Below, piece by piece: positions 10,967 through 21,572 of a stretch of DNA of 64,000 nucleotides. The DNA comes from Pleodorina starrii (lineage: Eukaryota; Chlorophyta; Chlorophyceae; Chlamydomonadales; Volvocaceae), in assembly GCA_030267565.1 (NCBI GenBank), contig BRXU01000013.1, positions 1,404,001 through 1,468,000 on the forward strand, written 5' to 3'. The position numbers were made by a program, and so were the translations under genes. The stretch's first letter is position 1. Each line of letters starts with the position of its first letter. The notes under the pieces are model-generated. The model did no database searches. It worked only from the letters and a program-made list of their open reading frames with translations, and was not told the origin of the DNA.

Positions 10967-13900
10967 GCGGTTGCCGGCTGGATTAGGGCTCGCTATGTGC
11001 TTCAGCTAATGCTTCAGGACGCCGTTTTGACAGGGCACCGACGTGTTACCGGGGAAGGCTGCCATCTTGCTTGCAGGCTTGCTTGCTGTTTTGGCTGGCT
11101 GAGCTTTCCCCAGATGGCCTCATGCCAAGTCTGTTTCTTTCACAATTCCGAGGGGTCGGGATGGGATGGCAGTTTTTGACGGGCTGCGGCAGAAATTGGG
11201 TTCCTGACTCGGAGGGTGCCACGTCGGGAGATGGGGGCTAAGGGGAAGAACCCCCGAGTGAAGGGATGTGTGAAAGAGTTGAGAGAATGACTCGGGTTGG
11301 GCTGTTTTACAAGCGAGACGGCGGCGAACTTTCAGACTAACGGTGTTGTGAGCGTGGGAGGGCTCGATGGCCAAGGGTGTACGTAGGTCAGCTCTTTGGT
11401 GTTCCATTCGGTTGGGCCCTTAGGTGTGTATGGCACAATCCCTGGCGGACTGCGCGCCGGATTGTTGCCAATGCGAAGTTTCTGGCGCGTCTGAGACGGG
11501 TCAGCTGCAGCTGCGCGGAAGCGGCGCAGGGCGAATACCGATCGAGATTGGGGTGAGTACGAGTGACTGCTGTTTAAGTCACGTCAATGCCGAGGGCCGC
11601 ACATGGACGAAAAGCGTGATGTTTTGATGTCCTGTACAACGTGTATGGATTTGCCAAGGCGATAACAGCTGACGCGGCGACGATGCGGCGCTCGGCGGCG
11701 GTGAGCGCGGGGATGCCCAAGGCGGGGTACGTCAAGGCGAGTCTGAAAAACGGAGGGAATGAGAGACGGCGATGTTTCATGGAGGGAGCCAGATAAACTG
11801 TACCACTGTCACGTCGGCCACATGGTGTTTTGGTGGCCCGATTCGATATGGCCAAGCGCGTAGAAATGCGACGGTAGAAACGCGTTTGGTGATAGGGTGA
11901 GGTGACGTGGAGCGGCAAGCAAGCCGGCTGCAGTCTGATTGGGCAGCTCGTGATTGAAAGACACCAACTGGGTAGGTTTGGATTGGCTGCATGGGCGTTG
12001 CCCACACCCCTCCGAACTTCAAACGTTCTTCCCCGAAGTGCCAATGTTGGCGATGACGGGGTTGGGAGGGAGGGAGGGTGCAACCGGTGATGGTCAGCTG
12101 TACCGGAACAAACGTTATGATGGAACTTCTGAGAGTGTCAGTACCGAGGGTTTACGAAGAGTGGAGAGTTTTTGTGTGAGAGTTTAAGGCTGCCCTTGCA
12201 TCGTAATCGGCGTGGCGGACATGGATGGTGCGGTGGTCTATCCTGGCGGCATGATCGTGCCTGTGATGCGGCCGATTAATGAGTCGTGCATTGGGCAGTG
12301 CAGCATCGCTGCGGCGTATGGCATGGACACGGCCTGTGAGTGTCAGGGCAGGCGAGAACAAAGGGCGAGTTATCAGCCCCGAATGCTCTTGTACTGGCAT
12401 GACTGTGTGGGTTATTGAGTACGTATGTTACGTGTGTGTCATTGTAGCTGTTGGTTTGGTTTGTCTCAACGCAGCGGCGCGGTGAGGGCCTGTCTGTGGT
12501 GGAGGGTGTAAAGATGCTTCCTTAACACCACAAGCGCTCAGTTATCTACACGACCCCGGCTTCGTTCGGCCGCTGTGGGTTTGGGTCCATAGTTCTAGAA
12601 CCGCGCTGCTGCCGGTGCCGGTCTCTTGTCGGTGACGCATTTGTTTTGCTGGGCTACCGATCGGCGGATGCCACTGGAGTCATTGTGCAGTGGCGAGGCC
12701 TGCTTTGCTGGTAGCGAGTGCCGTGCCGGTTGTGTTAAAGTCTGCTTGGTGTCTGGTTGTGCACTGTACCGGTATGTTCAAACAGAAATTGTTCGGTACG
12801 CGTTACGTCGGGTCTCGCCGGCGGGGGGAATCCTGGGGTCAGACAAGCCCCTTGGGCGCGTGGGCACGTTCAGGCATATTCTGGCGGTCCGGTTATGGAG
12901 TGTGCGGCGTTACCGTGACGGTCTGCTGGGTTTGGCGGGTGCTAGCGCGCTCTTTCGAAGCAACAGCAGGGATGTGCGACAACCGTGGCCCAGCTGCGGC
13001 TGGCAAGCATTGTGCGACGCGTCGCCGATGGTTTGGTCGGCGTTGTTGGCTGTCCGGTTCATGCATGCATGCCCCAAGCATACCTTCCGACATTATAGTT
13101 TCATACCCTGCATACCCTGCTGTAAAGCTCAGGATCAAAGTGTGCGGTGACAGGCAGCCTTCTGTGCGATACATGCCACTGATGTCTGGTGATGACGTCG
13201 TGACTTCAAACTTACAGTAATATATTGCGCTGTGCTGAGCTCGGTGGCAAGACCCTCTCCCGATGCCGAGAGATGCAGCACGAGGGCCCTAAATCCACCG
13301 CCCTGGGGGTGGTTCGGGTTTGCGTGCACTCCGCTCGACAGGCGTTTCAAGCTCACACCGCTGAAGGGCGAGGCTCAACTGGCAGGCAGGGTATGATATG
13401 ATGATAGCCCATTCAACGCAGTTGTTCCGTTGATAAGCAGCGCCGCGTCTGTGGCGGAACACAATCCCGACACCCCGCCCCCGCGGCCGTTTCCGCAGCA
13501 TAGTGCTTCATTTTTTGGCTCGATTGCAGGGTTATGCTTGCACCGCCTTCAAGAACTTTGAATTATTATGACGGACGAGAATTTTGGAAGGAGCTGCCAC
13601 TGTATACATGCAAGACTTTCAGTTACTTTGATGACAAGGGGCTCCAGGTGATCGGTTTCGGAGCGGGTCCGGCACTTCTATCCATTCTCTGCTCAACAAA
13701 CGAGGCCGCGGGAGCCGCCACACCGTCCACCTGCCAGCTTCCACCGAGAAGGAGTAGGGCAAGGTGAGGTTCCGTGCCGACGACAGAAATTCTCGGATTT
13801 GTGGGCCCGGCCGCTGCTCCCCGCCCCCACGCACAGGTCAGACAAAACCCAAGCGCTGCGGGTGCGAACGCAGCGAGGGAGGGCTCCTGATTGCGGACCA

Positions 13901-14356
13901 GCTGCATTTACTGACAGGGAAACATGTGCATACGCCGGGAAGTCGCCTGCCCGACACTCATCGACGTGCGTCGAGAGGTCGAGTACGATGATGTAGGCCA
14001 CTGAGACACGCTCGGACGCTCAGCAGCAGCGGAAGAGTAAAGATACGGACGAGGCAGCACACAAGAAAGCTACAAGTGAGTCGGAGGATGTCCCCGACAG
14101 CAATCGAAGCTGCGGACAGCGGCACGCTCGGCCCAGGAGGCCGCAGGGGTCGCTGCCCTTAATCAGTCATCCGTCCGCGAACTGCAAATCTCAACAATCC
14201 AGTATACAAAGAGCGATGCATTTTGCTCTTGTCCGGCCTGCATTATTCCAGCTACCAGGGAAAAAAATTGCTCAAGGCCAGGCCACGCTTCCAGAGGAAG
14301 CGCCCCCACGACACGTCCTTGGAATGTGCCGCGACCATCCGGAAAGGCCGCGCGGT
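10967..14356. other. Long region without a convincing gene
   Basis: It holds the 3' end of the prenyl synthase and about 3 kb of mixed sequence. Open frames are short and carry no recognised motif. The one stretch that looks coding is listed separately at 13532-13640. A TGTAA at about 12506 could be a polyadenylation signal. Spliced genes of unfamiliar families could be missed here. Confidence 0.3.
13532..13640 (+). other. Exon-like AT-richer stretch, unassigned
   Basis: A clear acceptor-like tract (GATTGCAG, ending about 13529) precedes a frame reading NYYDGREFWKELPLYTCKTF and then SYFDDKG. Composition and residue use look like real protein and differ from the surrounding low-complexity frames. 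The FWKELPLY pattern is reminiscent of the N-terminal part of lysine 2,3-aminomutase-type radical SAM proteins, but that is only a memory-based resemblance. No flanking exon was found, so it may be a gene fragment. Confidence 0.2.
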
Positions 14357-16247
14357 TTACTCATCCGCCTCCAGGCCCGGGATGTACAACAGCTGCACGT
14401 CGAACACGACCGGGCTCGCGGGCGGTACGGCAGGCCTGCAGGAAAAACAAGCATTTACAGCCTCAGCACACAAAAGCTACTGAAAAAAATACCATGCGGT
14501 CGGGAGACTCCTTCATCTGATATAGCAAAACGCGGCGAACACGGTACCCCCACACACCCCATACATAAGGTGTGGCGCTTACATCAATACCCTAATCGCC
14601 CCAGCTACAGGTCGCACCTGCCGGCCGCGGCCCTGAGCCCCTTGGGGAAAGCCATTTCGCCGGGAATGTACAGCCGGCGCAGGCCTCCGGGCTTCATGGT
14701 GAGCAGGCCCTCGTCCAGGCCCTTGATAACCTGCCCGGCGCCCACACTGCAGGGAGGGAGAGGGCGCGTGCGGAGCGGGGAGCCGCCGCGAAGTGCGCAG
14801 CAGCAGCAGACCGCGAAGGGCGTGGGTTGGAACCAACGAAAGTGAGCCGACACGGGAAAGCTGGGGGTGTCTCGGTCCAACGACATGGAACAAGGAGGCA
14901 AGGTCTTGGTATCTCGTATGTGGATCGGTGGGGGCCCGCTGGACGACCTCTGTCCCATCGACAGGGAGCGGTGGCAGCCCCACGGGCCGCAGCACAGCTC
15001 GTGTGACGAGCACGGTAAAGCAACCGTCGCCAGGGGTGGCACGCTTTGGCGGCCGAACCGTGCGCGGTACGGCAGTGCACGACTCACCGAATGTCGTACG
15101 GCTTGCCCTTCTCCAAGCTGCTATCGAAGACGCGCAGGTTGGGCGTCATGGCAACATAGTGAGCCACCACCTGCGCAGCGGAGCAGGGGGAGGGCAGCAT
15201 GCAGAAAGATGCGCCCAATCCGCCAACATTGCCAACACTTCGGTCACTTGGCTGCGGCCCGTATTCATTACCTCCCCCATCAGCCACGCCGCCGCCACTC
15301 CGTCAGCGGTGTGGGGTCCCAGGTCCTAGCTCGGCTGCCCTGGTTCTGAACGAACCGTTTGCACCATGGACCGAACTGGACCCAAAACGATCCCCGCTTC
15401 TGCAACATGAAACCCAATCGGCCGCGCATCGGATTGCATCGCGGCAGATCGCAGACTGCCGTGATCCGCATCCCCGAGTGCAGGGCGTCGCTGTGCGCCG
15501 GCCCCCGAAGGGGGGAAGGTCCGATCAGGGGAGCCTGAGGGGAAGCCCACCCGCCCCACCTGGAAGCCCACCGGCGGGCTGGGGCCGCTGCCGGGGATGA
15601 TGTCCTTGTACTTGAGGCCGGACGGCAGCGTCACGGCCTCGGTGCTCTCCAGGGAGGCGCTGCACTCGGCATCGCACAGCACCTTGATGTCCTGAGGCGG
15701 CAGGGACGCAGCCACAGCGGCGGACTGCGACCTGCGTGCGGCAGCAGGGCCGTTTCCCGGCCGGGGGCGAGGCGGAGCCATCCAGCCGTGGTGGGGCAGC
15801 GGTTCGCGAGGCGCAGTCCGCGACGCTGCTTGGCAGGGCCCGAGTGGCGTGGGAAGCAAGGCAGTGACAGCTCCAGGAACGAACGGATTGTGCCTTCGCC
15901 GCGGTGGCCTCAGCACGTGCGGGAAGGCACTGCTTGGCAGACGTGGCCGGCTAAGCTTCACCCGTAGTGTGATGTTGGCATGCATGGCGCTTTACGGGAA
16001 CTTGTTTGGGCGTTTGCAATGTATGATACACCGGTGTTGTCCAACCGGCTGCCCAGCCGGTTGTCAGTTCCGCTCCTCCCCACCTGCCCTAGCCCGTGGC
16101 TCACCCGACTAGCACAGCAGCCGCGGCCGCCAGAGCCGCAGACTTCTGCAGGAAGCTCCGCCGCGGCGCATCCGCGGCCTGCTGCGCCGGCCGCGCCTGG
16201 CAGCAGACCCGCACGGCGCTCGTGCGTGTCCTGCCGCCTGCGAGCAT
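14357..16247 (-). CDS. FKBP-type peptidyl-prolyl isomerase, predicted thylakoid lumen
   Basis: Five exons: 16247 to about 16110, 15691-15560, 15170-15088, 14746-14618 and 14435-14357, about 186 residues. The last four junctions are in phase and rebuild a full FKBP domain: LPSGLKYKDIIPGSG, VFDSSLEKGKP, GLDEGLLTMKPGGLRRLYIP, PKGLRAAAGRPAVPPASP and the terminal strand VFDVQLLYIPGLE. FKBPs catalyse cis-trans isomerisation of proline bonds. Exon 1 encodes a basic leader followed by RRSFLQKSAALAAAAAVLV, a twin-arginine plus hydrophobic core as in Tat-dependent lumenal proteins, so import through the chloroplast to the thylakoid lumen is inferred. The exon 1 donor is uncertain: the consensus GTGAGC at 16104 is out of phase, and the in-phase GT at 16109 is weaker. 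A small extra exon is possible. Confidence 0.82.
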
Positions 16248-19200
16248 AAGGATCAACAGGGCAACCCAACCCCATTAAGTAAATATAAATATTTCTATGG
16301 TCCATGTACGCGGATGGCGGTTGCGGTGGGTGTTGTGGGCCGAACGATTAGCAGGTGTCGAAGCACTGGCACAGCAAAATGGGTATTCAATCCACAAAAC
16401 TATTAGAATGTTGCGTAAGGATATATTGAAAAGGGCCAGTGCTTACCCACAATCGGCCTTGACGAGCAGAACGCCTACAGCCAAACAATAACGGCAGCGA
16501 GCCCAACAGGGGAGTGGAAGGCAAGTAAGCTGTGATATCTAACAAGACGTCATATATAAATGAGTATATTAAGATTATTTCCCGAACATTGCAAATTCAC
16601 GATACTTGCCTTCTGAGTTGCCAGCGCCATTCCTGCTGATCTAGACTGCCTACTCTAATGACGTATGCAGGAGCGGCAAAGCGTTAATTTACTGTGGTTG
16701 ATGGTCGCGGATCAGTTAACGTGTGGATGCCGTACGTTGTCCTGCTAGAAATCCAAGTTGGTTCCAGCAGCTGGCGGTCGGGCCGGTATGGGTCCGTTCA
16801 CTCGCCCCGAAACCTTGTCCCATACAATGCCCGTAGCCTCCCAATCTCGTTCAGTTCCTGAACCTCGCGCCCAAATGTTCACTTAGTTCACTCAGGTCGC
16901 CGTCGCGTGTCTTAAGGAAAGTCCTGCACGCGCGTCGCGCATGCACGGCAACTCACATCTCTCGTCATCTCCAACACAAACTCTCACCAGATCGCCTTCA
17001 GCTCGTGCTAAGCATTGCAGATACCCCCGCACAGCTAGTGAGGCCCCCCTTCAGAGCGAGGGTGCTTCTTGCGGACAGGACAATCGGCAGTCGAGGGCTC
17101 CACACCTCCAGGTGGAGCCAGCGGCCCAGCTGACCGCGCGCTGCAGAGGAACAACAGGGGACAGCCAAGTCCATGGAACATCGATCAGACAGCGCAGCAG
17201 CACAGGGCGTGATCGCAAGCTGTTGCTTTTGGCTGGCCTGCCTTGTAGGAAGGTAAGTGACGGTAAGTGTTGGTATTACAAGCTTGGTCTGGCCTCGGGG
17301 CCCGGCCTCGGTTCTCGCAATAGCGTGGCCTAGCAGCCTCCAGTTTGTCATGTGACCAAGCTGTTCAATATAGCAGCGACACACGGCTTAATTGGTATAC
17401 TGGGGCATAATAAAGGCAATCCTATGGACAACTCTGTCAATTCGAAAGGGGACTTTTGTCACTCCGAAGGCCGACTCCGTCAATCCATAGGCCGGCCCCT
17501 GCCGGCCCATCCGTGCCCATCCAGTTGGCAATGCTCATCCATTCCATGAGGAACTGTTCATCTGATAAACATAGAGTATTTGTTCCATACTCCGAACTCC
17601 TCGTGGGTACCCTCAGCTAGGTATCATGTGTTCAACCGGGGATTGATGAGCGTTGCCGACCGGATGGACGACGCCGGCCTTCGGAAAGCCGAAAGTCGCC
17701 CTTCGCATTGACGGCGTTGCCCATAGGAATGACTTATAATGCCCAAATATCCCGTCAAAGCCGTGTAGCAGGTTGAACAGGTGCGTGGGTCAATGGCTCA
17801 CTGTACGGGTAGGTTGCCCTTATTCGGAACAGTCCCCAATATGGAACAATGATTTGTTTCAGCGAAATGGTGCCACCAAAAATCATCAGAAAATTACAAC
17901 ATGGACATTAACGTACGGGCAATCTACGGTGAATTTTGGGTATGCGCTAGGTGCTTGGGGCTGCGAGAAACCATGGCTTTTGTTAGAACCACGATGCGGC
18001 ATCGTCACTTCCTGACGTGCTGGATGAGCCATATAGCGCCAGACTTGCAAGAATGACGTTAGAAGTGATATACAAGTGCTATTTGTTCGGAGGTATACAT
18101 AGGTTTACCCATACAGTCAAATAACGAGAGCAGATAAGTCTCCCGCTCCGTCCAAGGGCCGACCCAGGGGCCCGGCCGCGCGCGTCGGCGGGAAGCGAGT
18201 GTCTCGCATTGGGCCACTAGGCACGCGGGGTGACCTCTGCTGAGTGACATATGTACACTAAAGTGACCGGACATAATATATAATAGCAACAATGCATTTG
18301 CAGGAGTCGCGCGTCGCAAAGACTGGCACTTTTTGGCCGTTGGGTGGTGTTCCAGATTAGGGGCGTTTGTTCCACTCAGGGGCGAGCGTACCCAGTACCA
18401 CACTTTGAGGGTTTTTGTGCAAGGACCTGCCTATCTTTGCATACGAAAATTATAGCATGTCGAGGACATATGTACGGACCTCTGGTAGAGTATTTGGCTG
18501 TAAAGGTTGCAAGCTCGAATTTATAATTGCTCGCAAAGTGTTCAGTGTTCCGAATTAGGGCAACCTACCCGTACTTACTAAGTCAAAGTCGCGTGCATTT
18601 AGCGGCCAGCCGACCAGGATGCAGCACAATCAATCAGAATCAATTCGCTTTTCTTAGAAAGCATTGGCGATTGCCCAGCTCGAATAGACGAAAGTCGCCC
18701 TCTGGATTGATGGTTCTGTCGTCCCGACTGATATGACCGCCTTTCAGATTTGCCGCCGAGCCCTTTGGGAAAGCAATAAATCCATTCCCTTTAAGAGACC
18801 CATGACACGGCACGGCATCAGATAACCGAATCCGACCCCCGTGAGTACCCTCATTGGGTACCCTCAGGGTACCCTCAGGCGGGTGCACGGGTTGGGCAGT
18901 GCATTGTGGTTCCATCCTACATATGAAGCGCAAGATGGCGACGAAAGGGCAAGGATAGGGCGTCATGTCTGCTCAAGCGCGAGGAGGCGTGAGCAGCCCT
19001 TCCCGCGTGAGCAGCGCTATGTTTACCAGCGAACAACCTATCTTGTCAAATTTTGGTAAACGCGCAAAATCTTACATCGTGACATTTGTTCACTACGCGA
19101 CTAAAGATATATAAACGTTTATTATGAAATTACGAACGCTGTGCACGGGTGCGTCAGGGTGCTTGTTGAAAGGGCCCGGAAAGGGCGGTCACACGAGCGC

Positions 19201-19861
19201 CGAACGCGTGACGGCAAGCACGGAACGATTTTACATTCATAGTTTATTTGCATTACTTTCGGTGTGGGAGGGATTAATTGACAGACCAAGAGAACCCTCC
19301 GACTCCAACGCCAACCGTTTCGACATCGTTGACCTTCCACGATGCAAGTATGATAATGCATGCCAAACGCTCGGCGCAGCAAAGGGGCAATTTAATTATG
19401 CTGATTTTTGGCATGCGGTGCGGAAGCGGAGGCTTTAGCGGGTACAGGTCCATACAAGTCCGGTACAAACGGGTGATATACCCTTTAGTCAACTTGACTG
19501 TGGCCATTTCGGAGTGAACCTGTTTTTCCTTAAGGGTCAACAGGTATTTTAATCATGTACAAGGATTGCGGGTTGATGCGTCGTTGCATCATGGGTCGGA
19601 CGCGTGCGCCGAGCGTGTGGCGTCCGTTGGCCGCCAACAAAGTGCCATAAATTTTCGAACGCCTCGTGCATTTGAGCTTATACAACAACGCTATAAACCA
19701 CCAAGCTCTCAGTATTTCTATAGATATCTTGATTAAGGACAAGGTGTTCCGAAAGTATCCCTCGCAACCAACTCAACGGCAGGGCAGAAGAAGAACAGGC
19801 GCCGTCGAGCTCCCGCTCAGTGACAGGTGGCTGCCAAGTTTGAGGCCTGGGATTCGTAATC
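16248..19861. other. AT-richer intergenic region with scattered repeats
   Basis: About 3.6 kb between the divergent FKBP and ZIP genes, with lower GC than its surroundings and no convincing gene. It has short related blocks, for example CGAAAGTCGCCCT near 17690 and again near 18690, and three GGGTACCCTCA-like units at 18846-18880, with another at about 17605. These suggest decayed mobile sequence. A TATA-like AT stretch at about 19690-19730 may belong to the ZIP promoter. Confidence 0.35.
18846..18880. repeat. Short tandem GGGTACCCTCA units
   Basis: Three consecutive units of about 10-12 bp: GTACCCTCATTG, GGTACCCTCA and GGGTACCCTCA. GGTACC is itself palindromic. A related copy occurs near 17605. 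Confidence 0.5.
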
Positions 19862-21572
19862 ATGGCTGCTGGTTGCGCTGGCGTGTCCTCCAGCAAGCTA
19901 GGCATAGCTTTTGCCTGCGTGATTGGAGCTGGCATCGCGTCGGTCATTGGCGGCCTCTTCATCATCTTTGTCCCAGTGCGGGACAACCGCTTCCTGGCCG
20001 CTTCCCTAGCATTCGCAGCGGGTGTCATGCTGTACATATCGTTCGTGGACATTTACGCCGGCAAAGCCGTCGGCCATTTCTCGGAGGCCGGATACGCCGA
20101 CTCGTACGCCTTCACCTACGCAACCATCTGCTTCTTCTGTGGCTTTCCCATTTCCTGGATCCTCGACAAAATCGCGGACCGCCTGTCGGGCGGGAGCCAC
20201 GACTTCCCAGCCTGTCCCTCAAGCGCCGCGGCCCCGCCGCCGCCACCGTCCCTTGAGAAGGCAAAACCAAACCACGAGGCGGCCGACAGCACCGTCGACA
20301 TTGGCCTGTCGGCGACGCAGCGCGCCACCACGGACCTGGAGAGCGGCTGCTCGGAGAGCAGTGGATTGCAACGGACCGCGGAGCAGGTCGACGGCGCGGC
20401 CGTTAAGGACATCCGCTCCCGGAAGCTGGTCCACCTGGGAATCCTGGCTGCTATGGCGGTGGCGCTCCACAACATGCCCGAGGGCCTCGTCACGTTCGTT
20501 GGCTACATGGACAGCTCCATCAGCGGTGAGTACGACAGCGCGCGGGTTGTCGTAGCAGGGCGGAGGTTTTGGGGCCAGGTTGCCGTACTACCGTACCTGC
20601 CATGGTTGAAAGGGTGCACGGTGCTTGCGGGCGCGCAAAGCGACCCGGCGGCGGGTTGCTCTGCTGCATCTCTGCTGCGTCTGCACGGTCGTTTTGGCTG
20701 CCGCACCGCGTCTGTCGTCGTTACTGTTTTTACGGTGTGCATTCTTGTTGCTCGACGCAACGGCTTAGGACAGCGCGAATCGCTGCTATGCGCCTGCTGT
20801 GTTTTTGTGGCTGCAGGGATCACGACCGCCGTGGCCATCGCCATCCACAACATTCCCGAAGGTGCGCGGCTGGGCTGCCTCAAGGTACCCTTAGGTTACC
20901 AAGGAACTCATGCCCGCAGCCTCTTCTTCTCCCTGTGCATGCGTTACGCTATTGAGCAGACCCACACAAACCACCCGCCCCACGCACAGCGCTCGGCCCT
21001 TCCAAACACTCACCGCAACGCACCACATCGCACGGCACCGCACCGCGCCCACGCCCACGCCCGCCCTAATATTACCCGTAATCGCCCTTACGAGCCCCAT
21101 TCACAACCTACTAACCAACCAACCAACCAACCAACCAACCAACCAACCAATTTGCTGCATGCACATGCGCCGCGCAGGCATGGTTATCGCCTCCGCGGTC
21201 TACTTCGGCACCGGCCTCCGCTGGCGCGCAATCCTGTGGGCCACCCTGGCCGCCCTCACGGAGCCCCTGGGCGGCCTCATCGGCCTCGCGGTCGTGTGCG
21301 GCGGCTCCATGACGCCCACCGTGTTCGGCATCTTGTTCGGGCTGGTGGCCGGCATCATGACGTACATCAGCATCAAGGAGCTCCTCCCTGGAGCGCGCAA
21401 CTTCGACCCGGAGGACAAAGTCACGACTGCCTTTCTGGCGTCCGGCATGATTGTCATGGCTTGCTCGCTCGTCGCCATCGTCTACTCCTCGCCACCCGAG
21501 GCCGCGGAGGAGGCCCTGCCGTCGGCGCTGGCGCCGTTGGCGCCGTCGCCTATGTCGCCGCTGGCGCCGTGA
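19862..21572 (+). CDS. ZIP-family divalent metal transporter (ZupT/GufA-like)
   Basis: Three exons in phase: 19862-20525, 20817-20861 (only 45 nt) and 21178-21572, giving 367 residues. ZIP proteins move Zn2+, and often Fe2+ or Mn2+, into the cytosol. Several hydrophobic segments are visible before residue 110. A hydrophilic cytoplasmic loop (~120-180) carries Pro/Ala stretches. The metal-site helices contain HNMPEG (end of exon 1) and HNIPEG (exon 2), the paired motifs of the family. The third exon supplies EPLGG and the last transmembrane segments, ending in an Ala/Pro tail. GufA/ZupT-type members of this layout can act at internal membranes, so location is open. Intron 2 ends with a CCAA microsatellite just upstream of the acceptor. 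Confidence 0.92.
21113..21150. repeat. (AACC)n microsatellite at a ZIP intron acceptor
   Basis: About 9.5 AACC units, ending 27 bp before the acceptor AG at 21176-21177. It occupies the position where the branch point and pyrimidine tract of ZIP intron 2 would lie. Confidence 0.9.

Noticed and set aside
12626..13220. Overlapping plus-strand frames of 174 and 176 codons
   Set aside because: They are mutually overlapping, Cys/Arg/Trp-rich, and have no motif or plausible splice context.
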